Source of the DNA: JACRIM01 sp964605185
GTDB lineage: Bacteria; Planctomycetota; Phycisphaerae; UBA1845; UTPLA1
Direction: 5' to 3'
Length of the DNA: 16,530 nt
Assembly (NCBI GenBank): GCA_964605185.1
Contig: CAZSBF010000092.1
Coordinates: forward strand, 1-16,530
The notes below the pieces were generated by a model that had not been told where the DNA came from, ran no database searches, and worked only from the letters and a program-made list of their open reading frames with translations. Of this stretch, positions 1-6,984 are shown piece by piece; positions within the stretch are counted from its first letter, which is position 1, and each line of letters starts with the position of its first letter. The position numbers and the translations under genes are program-made.

Positions 1-2472
1 GCGGATGGTGGAGTGTATGCGTCGGTACATTGGGATCCAGATGGGTCCGGCCCATTACCGCAGATGCTTATTATCGGGGGCGATTTCACAGCGATTGGTC
101 AACAATCGTTGTCATACATCGCGGCGTTTGACGGTAACGATTGGCGGAGTTTGGGAGGCGGAACTAACGGACCCGTGCGTAGCCTTTTGGTCCACAACGG
201 CTTGTTGATTGTCGGCGGAATGTTCACATCGGCGGGCGATCTGCCCGCTGGTCGGATTGCCGAGTGGAACGGATCGGCATGGCACGCACTTGGACAGGGA
301 TTCAACGATTCGGTCCATGCGCTATCAATATATCAAGGACAAATCATCGCGGCAGGCGCCTTCTCATTGTCGGGAGTCACGCAGACGAAAAACGTCGCTG
401 CGTGGAATGGCATGAATTGGTCGCCCCTTGGCCTTGGGATCGATGGCGGGTCATCGGTCGTTTATTGCATGCAAGAATATGGAGGCGAACTTTATGTTGG
501 AGGCGAGTTCTTGGCAGCAGGGGGCGATACGGTTCACAATATTGCCCGTTGGAACGGCTGGTCATGGACAAACGTTGGCGGCGGAGTGACTAGCTCGAAC
601 CATACTGTTTATTGCTTGGGCGTATTTCAAGGCGAGTTGATTGTAGGAGGGCGATTCACTTACGCAGGCGGAATGACGAATAACGGCATAGCAAAGTGGA
701 ACGGACAATCGTGGGGAGCGATCGGAAACGGCGTTTTCGGCAGCGTCTACACGAGAGCGGTATTCTGCCTAAACGTGTCAAACGGCGTGTTGTTCCTCGG
801 TGGAGACTTTGAGTCAGCAAGTGGAGTGGGCAGTCCGGGGATAGTTGGCTGGGACGGCCAGTCGTTTTTCTCGCTTCCCTTTACAACCCCCGGATTCGGC
901 CTCAGGCCCACAGTTAGGGTAATCATGGAACATAACGGAGCGCTATTTGTCGGTGGAGTGTTTTCAAGAATCGGAACAATATACGCATCCTGCTTCGCGA
1001 AGTTTGATTACGCAAACTGGGCACCCTGGACGACCATTTGGCGCGCAGGACTGGATGCCGCACCTTTGGCATTTACATCTTTCAATGGCTCCTTATATGC
1101 CGGCGGCGCGTTCAGACAGGCAGGAGACATAGGAGCACAAGGTGTCGCACGCTGGGATGGCGAACATTGGCACTCGATGTCACAGGGGCTAATTGGTCGT
1201 GAAGTTTGGGCAATGGAGTCCTATGACGACAGGATAATTATAGGAGGCGATTTCGACCGAATCGACTTTCAGTCAATGCATCGACTGGCAGCATGGGATG
1301 GTACGTCGTGGTCCGAATTCGCCGGCGGAGTCTCAGTTGTAGCCAGCAACGAGGGAGTGCGAACACTATGCCGACATGAAGGCGGCCTGATCGTCGGTGG
1401 AGATTTGACTCGCGCCGGGGGCATGCCATGTAACAGAATTGCCAAGTGGAACGGGCAAATGTGGGAAACACTCGGAGCGGGCCTCAATGGTCCAGTCTAT
1501 TGCAGCGTTTCCACGGGCAATAGTTTAGTTGTTGGCGGAGTATTTTCGCAGGCGGGCTCTGAAACCGCGTCCAACATTGCGCTGTGGAATAGAGATGCGT
1601 GGCACTCTTTAGGTCCTGGCCTTAACGGTTGGGTGGCTGCCGTTTGCACTATTGACGGGGTCCCTATCGCTGGAGGCGCTTTCTCTGGGTCTGGTGTCAC
1701 GCCACTTAATCGGGTAGCAAAATGGAACGGGAGTAACTGGTCGGCGCTCGGAAGCGGTGTCGCATTCATCGTTACTGACTTGGCATCCTATCAAGGACAA
1801 GTCTTTGCAGGCGGGTACAATTTTTCGCCAAGTGGGCCGACTGCTTATCTCGCGCGTTGGGACGATACGAATTGGCATGCCGTCGGGTTGGGTGTCGACA
1901 ATTCGATTACTGCATTTGCTGAGTACGACGGATTATTAATGGTTGGTGGAGAGTTCACACGAGCGTCGAGTAGGCCGGCGGTTCGTGTCGCTAGCATTGC
2001 TAGCTTGGATGAATCCCCCAAGTTCCAGCTGCAACCCTCGTCGCCGATCCTTTGTTCTGGCAGCAGCGTTTCATTGAGAGCGACAGCAACGGGCGACGGC
2101 GTGCTTTCGTACCGCTGGCGAAAGAGTGGCGTCGAGTTGGTGGATGGCGGGGAGATGATGGGGACGCAGACGAATACGCTGGTGTTTGTTCATGCGGGGG
2201 TGGCCGACGCGGGAGAGTATGACTGTGTGGTGAAGCTGAATGACTGCACGCAGGCGACGAGCGACATTGCGACATTGACGGTGTATTCGACGAACACGGC
2301 CGATGGGAATGGCGACGGCGTGGTCAATGGGCGGGATGTGCAAGGAATGGTGGATGCGCTCGCGGGATTTGCACCGGTGAGTGCAGTGCTTTGTGCGTAT
2401 GAGTTGAACGGCGATGGAATCGTGAGCGAGGCGGATGTGGAGGCGTTTGTGGGGCGGGTGCTGGGGAGTTGA
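1..2472 (+). CDS. Secreted repeat (beta-propeller-like) / Ig-like / dockerin protein, 5' partial
   Basis: The frame is open from the first base, and the segment before the earliest in-window start (GTG at 13) already reads as repeat protein, so the true N-terminus and signal peptide lie upstream. About thirteen repeats of roughly 50 residues follow, with the pattern [IVL]AxWNGxxWxxLGxG, then a variable loop, then a strand ending [IV]GGxF. This resembles propeller blades. Repeats near 835-1060 are degenerate (WDGQSFF, FDYANW). From about 2013 to 2289 comes an Ig-like domain (SGSSVSLRATATG, YRWRKSG, DAGEYDC). From 2302 to 2466 there are two EF-hand-like loops (DGNGDGVVNGRD and ELNGDGIVSEAD) forming a dockerin type I-like tail. 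In planctomycetes such tails are common on secreted proteins outside cellulosomes and probably serve attachment at the cell surface. No catalytic residues are recognisable; ligand and role are unknown. Codon use is less GC-rich in the repeats than in the tail. Confidence 0.88.
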   Translation, partial: ADGGVYASVHWDPDGSGPLPQMLIIGGDFTAIGQQSLSYIAAFDGNDWRSLGGGTNGPVRSLLVHNGLLIVGGMFTSAGDLPAGRIAEWNGSAWHALGQGFNDSVHALSIYQGQIIAAGAFSLSGVTQTKNVAAWNGMNWSPLGLGIDGGSSVVYCMQEYGGELYVGGEFLAAGGDTVHNIARWNGWSWTNVGGGVTSSNHTVYCLGVFQGELIVGGRFTYAGGMTNNGIAKWNGQSWGAIGNGVFGSVYTRAVFCLNVSNGVLFLGGDFESASGVGSPGIVGWDGQSFFSLPFTTPGFGLRPTVRVIMEHNGALFVGGVFSRIGTIYASCFAKFDYANWAPWTTIWRAGLDAAPLAFTSFNGSLYAGGAFRQAGDIGAQGVARWDGEHWHSMSQGLIGREVWAMESYDDRIIIGGDFDRIDFQSMHRLAAWDGTSWSEFAGGVSVVASNEGVRTLCRHEGGLIVGGDLTRAGGMPCNRIAKWNGQMWETLGAGLNGPVYCSVSTGNSLVVGGVFSQAGSETASNIALWNRDAWHSLGPGLNGWVAAVCTIDGVPIAGGAFSGSGVTPLNRVAKWNGSNWSALGSGVAFIVTDLASYQGQVFAGGYNFSPSGPTAYLARWDDTNWHAVGLGVDNSITAFAEYDGLLMVGGEFTRASSRPAVRVASIASLDESPKFQLQPSSPILCSGSSVSLRATATGDGVLSYRWRKSGVELVDGGEMMGTQTNTLVFVHAGVADAGEYDCVVKLNDCTQATSDIATLTVYSTNTADGNGDGVVNGRDVQGMVDALAGFAPVSAVLCAYELNGDGIVSEADVEAFVGRVLGS
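2302..2466 (+). other. Dockerin-type calcium-binding tail (two EF-hand-like loops)
   Basis: Two Asp/Asn-rich loops, DGNGDGVVNGRD and NGDGIVSEAD, are each followed by a short hydrophobic helix (VQGMVDALAG and VEAFVGRVLG). They end three codons or fewer before the stop. Spacing and position match the duplicated calcium-binding segment of type I dockerins. A cohesin partner is not present in this window. Confidence 0.8.
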
Positions 2473-2475
2473 AAC

Positions 2476-2501
2476 CGCAGATTTCGCAGATTAGCGCAGA
2501 T
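2476..2501 (+). repeat. Three tandem CGCAGAT heptamers
   Basis: CGCAGAT occurs at 2476-2482, 2485-2491 and 2495-2501, a period of 9 to 10 bases, starting three bases after the dockerin-gene stop. Similar CGCAGATTT-rich strings are, from memory, frequent in intergenic DNA of planctomycetes and verrucomicrobia. Function is unknown. Confidence 0.6.
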
Positions 2502-2538
2502 GGAATTGGGGTGGGGAATGGGGGCACGTGCTCCGGAT

Positions 2539-2561
2539 CACAGGTTGGAAACCTGTGCCAC
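2539..2561. repeat. Palindrome A: 8-bp stem, 3-base loop, TGCCAC flank
   Basis: Arms CACAGGTT (2539-2546) and AACCTGTG (2550-2557) are perfect complements around the loop GGA, followed at once by CCAC. The layout is identical to palindrome D (2712-2734), although the inner five stem bases differ. Confidence 0.75.
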
Positions 2562-2582
2562 GGTTCTTACACCGGCTGATCG

Positions 2583-2596
2583 TCCGCCCAGGCGGA
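2583..2596. repeat. Palindrome B: TCCGCC/GGCGGA
   Basis: Arms TCCGCC (2583-2588) and GGCGGA (2591-2596) flank the dinucleotide CA. This is a perfect 6-bp inverted repeat, second of four in the spacer. Confidence 0.6.
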
Positions 2597-2630
2597 TATT
2601 CCATTGGGGTCACAAGGTCGGGCGACAAAA

Positions 2631-2704
2631 GTCGAAAAGTCCCGCCATGGCGGGTGAACTGCACGTCGAAACGTCGAAAAGAATCGAAATGCTGAGAGTC
2701 GAAA
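2631..2704 (+). repeat. GTCGAAA heptamer cluster
   Basis: GTCGAAA is found at 2631-2637, 2665-2671, 2673-2679 and 2698-2704, with a variant ATCGAAA at 2683-2689. The copies are irregularly spaced, and palindrome C lies between the first two. The density is far above chance for a heptamer in 74 bases. No function can be assigned. Confidence 0.6.
2641..2654. repeat. Palindrome C: CCCGCC/GGCGGG
   Basis: The 14-mer CCCGCCATGGCGGG is a perfect self-complementary palindrome centred on AT. It is the third palindrome of the spacer. Confidence 0.6.
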
Positions 2705-2711
2705 CATCGCT

Positions 2712-2734
2712 CACCGACTGAGAGTCGGTGCCAC
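2712..2734. repeat. Palindrome D: 8-bp stem, 3-base loop, TGCCAC flank
   Basis: Arms CACCGACT (2712-2719) and AGTCGGTG (2723-2730) are perfect complements around the loop GAG, followed by CCAC. It begins 12 bases past the GH27 stop on the minus strand, so it could act as a terminator or 3'-end stabiliser for that operon. It lacks a following U-tract on either strand, so this is a guess. It shares its outer stem bases (CAC/GTG), purine loop and CCAC flank with palindrome A. Confidence 0.75.
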
Positions 2735-2745
2735 AAGCCGTGGGG

Positions 2746-4779
2746 TCACTTCGGCGCGGGGGAAAGGCGGATCAGCACCGCACCGTGTCTTGGCACCTTG
2801 GTGGTGAATGATCCATCCGCCGCTGCGAGTTCCTGTTTCAGCCAGAGATTGCGCACGTTGTGTTTGCCGCGGATGCCGAGGTCGGCCCAGCGGGCGGTGA
2901 CGGTTGCTTCGCCCATGCCGCGGTTGAAGAGGCCGACGGCGATCGAGCCATCCTCCAGCGGGCGCGACCAGACCTCCGTGACATCCGCCTTTGGCCCGTA
3001 GAGCAGTGTGCCGGTTCGGGCGACGCGGGCGGCCTGGCGGCCGAGCGCATCCTGATTGATCGCGAGCACGTCGGAATTGCCGAGCAACGAGAAGGTCAGC
3101 TCGTCGAGTTGCGACAGATCACAGCCGATGAGCATCGGCGCGGCCAGCAGCGACCAGAGCGTGATGTGCGTCATCTGTTCATTGGGCGAGAGGCGCGTGG
3201 CGTGAAGGGTCGGCCCCCAGCCGACGCGGCCGACGACGAGCATGTCGGGGTCGTTCCAATGGCCGGGGCGGGAGAATTCGGCGTGGGCGTGTTCGGCGAA
3301 ACCGATGACGGACATGCAGGACCATGTGTCGATGATGTCGCCGGTGGTTCGCCAGTAATTCCCGCCGACCTCGGCGCCCCATTCCCAGACTTTGCCGCGG
3401 CCGTATTGGCAGATGCTGTAGACGATGTCGCGTCCGCAGACGTCGAGCGCGGCGCGCATCAGGTCGTAAGGCTTTCGCAGTTCGGCGCGGGGCAGGTCGT
3501 TGCTGATTTTTCCGTAGCTGCACCAGTCGTATTTGAGCAGGTCGATGCCCCACTCGGCGTAGGTGCGGGCGTCGTCGAGTTCGTGATCTTTGCTGCCTTC
3601 GTATTCGGCGCAGGTCTTGGGGCCGGGCGAGGAGTAGATACCGAGTTTGAGGCCCATGCGATGGAGATGGCCGGCGAGGGCGCGCATGTCGGGGAATTTG
3701 TCGTTGGTGCGAATGCGGCCTTGTGCGTCGCGCGTGCCTTCCCAGGCGTCGTCGATGTTCACGTAGGCATAACCGAGGGCGGCGAGTCCGCTGGACTCGA
3801 AGGCGTCGGCGGCGGCCTTGACCTTGGCCTCGTCGACGGACGTTCCCCATGCGTTCCACGAGTTCCAACCCATCGGCGGGGTCTGGGCGAGACGGTGTTC
3901 GACGCCGATGATGGTGAGCGTTGAGGAGGAACGGCCGAAGGAGCCTTGTGCCGCGATGGCGACATCGGTGCGACCGCGCTCTTTGAGGGTGCCGGAGATG
4001 ATGCCGGTGCTGGAGTCGATCTTCAGGCCTGCCGGGAGGCGGTCGGCGGTGAAGCGCAACGGGCGCGCACCGGTGGCGGGGACACGAAAGAGGAAGGGTC
4101 GGCCGGGCGTGGCGCCGACGACGAAGGGCGGGTGAATTTCGGGCACGCCGTTGAGGTGATCGCCGGGCTTCATCATTACGATGGCGGGCGGTGCGGCGTC
4201 GGCGAGGCGACTGATGCGCGGCTTTGTTGTTGCCCCCGGCTTCATTTCGATGCGAGCCATGGCCCAGTCGGCGTAGTCTTTGTCGACTCCGTCGCCGCCG
4301 TCGTCAACGACGAGCCAGAGGCGCTTGGCGTTGGTGAGGTCGACGGAGATCTCGCGCGGCGGGCCTCCGCCGCGGAGGATCGCGGTGTGTGCGGCGTCGC
4401 GATCATCGACCCATACGCTGAAGACGGCCGAGCCGAGTTTGCCCACTTCATCATCGATGCCGACGACGCCGTGAAAGCGTGTGGCTGCGCCGTTGAGGTC
4501 GATGATGATTTCCGATGGAGCATGGACGCCGACGCCACGGGGATAGGATTGGCCGGCGAGAATGATGGGCTTACCGACGAAGCACTTGGACTTACCAGGC
4601 GCGCCGGATCGGTCGTCGACGAGTGAGAGGTCGAGTTCGTCGAGCCCTATGGCGTCGGCGGGTTGCGTCGTGGTGGCGATGGTCTCGGCGGCCTTTCGAT
4701 TCAAGACTCGCGCGCCGCCGGCGTCTCCGCAGCCGGTGAGAACGAGGGCGGCGATCAGTGGCGCGAGCGCATACTTCAT
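2746..4779 (-). CDS. GH27 alpha-galactosidase-like lipoprotein with NPCBM domain
   Basis: A 677-residue exported glycoside hydrolase, expected to remove terminal alpha-D-galactose (or alpha-GalNAc) from glycans. It starts with a lipoprotein signal ending L14-T-G-C17. Residues about 47-178 look like an NPCBM carbohydrate-binding module (GVGVHAPSEI, FHGVVGIDDE). Residues about 215-292 match a putative Ig-like He_PIG module (LPAGLKIDSSTGIISG). The GH27 barrel runs about 302-575: MGWNSWN at 303-309, IDDAW at 342-346, nucleophile D418 in LLKYDWC, and acid/base D512 in WNDPDM. A C-terminal beta domain follows. Both catalytic aspartates are present. The start overlaps the upstream peptidase stop by ATGA, with a GAGG Shine-Dalgarno at 4787-4790, so translation is probably coupled. 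GH27 also contains alpha-N-acetylgalactosaminidases and beta-L-arabinopyranosidases; specificity cannot be read by eye. Confidence 0.92.
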   Translation of the reverse strand: MKYALAPLIAALVLTGCGDAGGARVLNRKAAETIATTTQPADAIGLDELDLSLVDDRSGAPGKSKCFVGKPIILAGQSYPRGVGVHAPSEIIIDLNGAATRFHGVVGIDDEVGKLGSAVFSVWVDDRDAAHTAILRGGGPPREISVDLTNAKRLWLVVDDGGDGVDKDYADWAMARIEMKPGATTKPRISRLADAAPPAIVMMKPGDHLNGVPEIHPPFVVGATPGRPFLFRVPATGARPLRFTADRLPAGLKIDSSTGIISGTLKERGRTDVAIAAQGSFGRSSSTLTIIGVEHRLAQTPPMGWNSWNAWGTSVDEAKVKAAADAFESSGLAALGYAYVNIDDAWEGTRDAQGRIRTNDKFPDMRALAGHLHRMGLKLGIYSSPGPKTCAEYEGSKDHELDDARTYAEWGIDLLKYDWCSYGKISNDLPRAELRKPYDLMRAALDVCGRDIVYSICQYGRGKVWEWGAEVGGNYWRTTGDIIDTWSCMSVIGFAEHAHAEFSRPGHWNDPDMLVVGRVGWGPTLHATRLSPNEQMTHITLWSLLAAPMLIGCDLSQLDELTFSLLGNSDVLAINQDALGRQAARVARTGTLLYGPKADVTEVWSRPLEDGSIAVGLFNRGMGEATVTARWADLGIRGKHNVRNLWLKQELAAADGSFTTKVPRHGAVLIRLSPAPK
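4776..4779 (-). other. ATGA start-stop overlap coupling peptidase and GH27 genes
   Basis: The minus-strand ATG of the GH27 gene (4779-4777) and the TGA of the peptidase (4778-4776) share bases. A GAGG motif (4787-4790) lies seven bases before the ATG, inside the peptidase gene. This is the standard layout for translational coupling and shows that the two are co-transcribed. Confidence 0.85.
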
Positions 4780-6878
4780 TTCGCTGCCTCGTCCTTCTTC
4801 TTGTCGGTGTCATTCAGGCCGACGTCGATCTCGGCGGGGGGCGGCGCGCCGCCGGGGCCTTTCAAGTAATGATCGAACCACTGCATCATGCGGATGGTGT
4901 AGTCGAGTTTCAAGGCGGCTTTCCGGTTGCCGTGGCCTTCACCGGGGAATTGCACGAGGCGGACTGGTGTCTGGCCGACGGTTTTCAGGAAGCGATAGAG
5001 TTCGAGGGACTGGCTGGGGTGGACGCGCGTGTCGTTCTTGCCACCCATGATGAGGATGGGCGTCTTTGCCTTTGCGACGTGGAAGATGGGGCTTCGCTTA
5101 AGCGAGAAGAGCCAGTTCTTTTCGTCCTCCCAGATTTTCATGCGGGTGTGGACGAGGAAGTCTTCGTTGGGGATGTCGGTCGTCGCCTTCTTTGAAATGG
5201 TGTCACTAATGCCGACGGACATGACGCCGGCGGCAAAGTGTTCGGTGAGCGCCGTGCAGCACCACGCCGTTGCATAGCCGCCGTAGGAGCCGCCGGTGAC
5301 GCCGACCTTGCTCTTGTCAATCGGGAGCGTTTCGCAAAGATGTTTCGCGGCGTCGACGAGGTCGTCGAATTCGGCACCGGCTTCATCGCCCTGGCTTAGT
5401 TTACTGAACGGGACACCGCGGCCGGTGCTGCCGCGATAGTTGGGGTAGAAGGTGAAGTAGCCGGCGGATGCGCCGAGTTGGCCGGGCCGCCAGTAGTTGG
5501 TGAGCCAACCGTCGCGTTCGTGGGATTCGGGCCCTCCGTGAACGCAGAGGATGAGGGGAAACATCATGCGCGGAGATTCGTCGGCGGGGCGGATGAGGAT
5601 GCCTTCGAGTTCAACGCCGTCGCGGGCCTTGTAGCGAAGGACTTCCTGCTTGCCCATGTTCATGCCGGCGAGCCAGGGGTTGCTGTCGGTGAGTTTTCTC
5701 GGGGCGGTGTCACCGTGTTTCATGAAGAAGAGTTCGGGCGGGTGGTTGGCGGTGCTGCCGATGAAGGCGCCGCTCATGCCGTCGCGCGAGAGGGTGAAGT
5801 CGGTCAGGCTGGTGATGCCGGGCTTCACGATGATCTTTTTGTTGGCACCGGTGACCTCGACCTTGCCGAAGCCGGTGGCGCAGCCTTCATCGCCGAGAAA
5901 CATGACGGTGGTGTTGTCTTGCCAGCCGAACGCGCTAACCGCGCCTTCGTATTTTGGAAGCACGTCGGTGAGTTTTCCGGTGGCGACACTGCCGACCATG
6001 AGTCGGCCGTCGGAGGGGTCGTGGATGTCCTCGGCGGACATGATGGCGATGTGTTTGCCGTCGGGTGACCAGGCGAGGGGGCCGAGTTTGCCGGGATTGT
6101 CGAACATGAGCAGGACCTTGCCGGACTCGACGTCGACGACGTGGACTTTGCGCTTCATGTATTCGTCGTCGACGAGGGGCGTCGGCGAGAGGGCGACGAG
6201 GAGTTGATCGCCGGCGGGGCTCCACCGGATCGGTGAGGCAGAGCCGGGGAGATCGAGCATGCGCGGCTTGGCATCATCTTTTCCAAGGTCGGCGATCCAA
6301 ACGCGGGTGTTTTGAAGTTCCTCTTCATAGATTTCAGCGGTGAAGCCTTTGTCTTTGGCGTCCTTTTTGGCCTTGGGGGTTTCCTCTTTGGCGAGGAAGG
6401 CAACGCGGTTGCCGTCGGGGCTGAGGGTGTAGCCGTCGAGATCAGTCTTGGCGGATGCGATGCGCTGGGCCTCGCCGCCGTCGACGGCAATCTTGTAGAG
6501 CGATGTGTTCTTGTCCTTCGGGCGCTTGGCGAGGAAGGTGATGTGCTTGGAGTCGGGCGTCCATTGGACGTCGTTGACGTTTACCTCGCCGGTGATGAAG
6601 GGGCGGGTTGCGCCGTCGGCGACGCGGACGACGTGCAGCTCGGCCCAGTTCGCTCCGTCTTCGTATTTGTCGTCGCCGGCCTTGAACGGGTCGCGCGGGA
6701 CGGAGAGAACGTAGGCGATGTGGGCGGCATCGGGCGCGATGACGGCGCTGGTGACGTTGCGGAGTTTCGACACGTGGCGCGGTGTCCACGCTTCGCCGGC
6801 GGAAGCGGGGGCGGACAACGCGGCAAGCAGGGGGGCGACCAGACAGATTATTCGTCCACGTTTTTGAATCGTGCGCAT
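4776..6878 (-). CDS. S9 family (prolyl oligopeptidase-type) serine peptidase, exported
   Basis: A 700-residue peptidase that probably cleaves oligopeptides or releases N-terminal dipeptides or acyl-residues outside the cytoplasm. A Sec signal peptide (about 1-27, ending APASA-GEA) precedes a WD40-like TolB/DPP beta-propeller (about 35-400, with repeated WSPDGKHIA and LSPDGNRVA strands). An alpha/beta-hydrolase domain follows (about 410-672). The catalytic triad is visible: S531 in GGSYGG, D616 in GGKNDTRV and H649 in GEGHG. The oxyanion-side HGGP is at 447-450. The tail (about 673-700) is Pro/Lys/Asp-rich. The reading frame stays open far upstream, to 7451, but ATG 6878 is chosen because it starts the signal peptide and has a GAGG Shine-Dalgarno just upstream. 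Its stop overlaps the GH27 start. The S9 subfamily (S9C-like acylaminoacyl peptidase or DPP-like) is not settled. Confidence 0.92.
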   Translation of the reverse strand: MRTIQKRGRIICLVAPLLAALSAPASAGEAWTPRHVSKLRNVTSAVIAPDAAHIAYVLSVPRDPFKAGDDKYEDGANWAELHVVRVADGATRPFITGEVNVNDVQWTPDSKHITFLAKRPKDKNTSLYKIAVDGGEAQRIASAKTDLDGYTLSPDGNRVAFLAKEETPKAKKDAKDKGFTAEIYEEELQNTRVWIADLGKDDAKPRMLDLPGSASPIRWSPAGDQLLVALSPTPLVDDEYMKRKVHVVDVESGKVLLMFDNPGKLGPLAWSPDGKHIAIMSAEDIHDPSDGRLMVGSVATGKLTDVLPKYEGAVSAFGWQDNTTVMFLGDEGCATGFGKVEVTGANKKIIVKPGITSLTDFTLSRDGMSGAFIGSTANHPPELFFMKHGDTAPRKLTDSNPWLAGMNMGKQEVLRYKARDGVELEGILIRPADESPRMMFPLILCVHGGPESHERDGWLTNYWRPGQLGASAGYFTFYPNYRGSTGRGVPFSKLSQGDEAGAEFDDLVDAAKHLCETLPIDKSKVGVTGGSYGGYATAWCCTALTEHFAAGVMSVGISDTISKKATTDIPNEDFLVHTRMKIWEDEKNWLFSLKRSPIFHVAKAKTPILIMGGKNDTRVHPSQSLELYRFLKTVGQTPVRLVQFPGEGHGNRKAALKLDYTIRMMQWFDHYLKGPGGAPPPAEIDVGLNDTDKKKDEAAK

Positions 6879-6925
6879 GACATCCTCGATTTTGGAGAAG
6901 GGCTTCCGTGCGGCTCGAAGTGAAA

Positions 6926-6955
6926 ACGGTACTGGCAATTGTGGGGCGGCGTCAA
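6926..6955 (-). promoter_or_regulatory. Candidate promoter of the S9 peptidase-GH27 operon
   Basis: On the minus strand TTGACG (6955-6950) is followed after 18 bases by TACCGT (6931-6926). The -35 matches the sigma-70 consensus at 5 of 6 positions, the -10 only at 3 of 6. It would give a leader of about 40 bases. The 106-base gap to the upstream Asp-box gene leaves room for an own promoter, but read-through from that gene is equally possible. Confidence 0.3.
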
Positions 6956-6984
6956 ACCGACGGATTGTCGCGACGATGGTGTCC

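Larger units (their letters stand above)
2473..2745. other. Convergent intergenic spacer rich in palindromes and short repeats
   Basis: This 273-base spacer separates the converging stops of the dockerin protein and the GH27 enzyme. I see no credible gene in it; the short reading frames on both strands are made of repeat sequence. It carries three CGCAGAT copies (2476-2501), four perfect palindromes (2539-2557, 2583-2596, 2641-2654, 2712-2730) and five GTCGAAA-like heptamers (2631-2704). The hairpins sit close to both gene ends and could terminate transcription in both directions, but none is followed by a T-run, so that role is inference. Confidence 0.75.

Noticed and set aside
1..2472. CRISPR-like interpretation of the repetitive first region
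   Set aside because: The repetition is at protein level (WNGxxW modules), with diverged DNA and an uninterrupted reading frame; no identical DNA repeats with spacers.
2491..2736. Small open frames on both strands of the convergent spacer
   Set aside because: Their translations are made of palindromes and short repeats (for example GTGFQPV and ICEICGF) and no gene-like features are present.
2860..3924. 354-residue open frame on the plus strand inside the GH27 gene
   Set aside because: Antisense shadow of a GC-rich gene; Gly/Ala/Val/Asp-rich translation with no recognisable domain, while the opposite strand encodes a complete GH27 enzyme.
3946..4626. 226-residue plus-strand open frame antisense to the GH27 N-terminus
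   Set aside because: Same shadow effect; no motif and no ribosome binding site.
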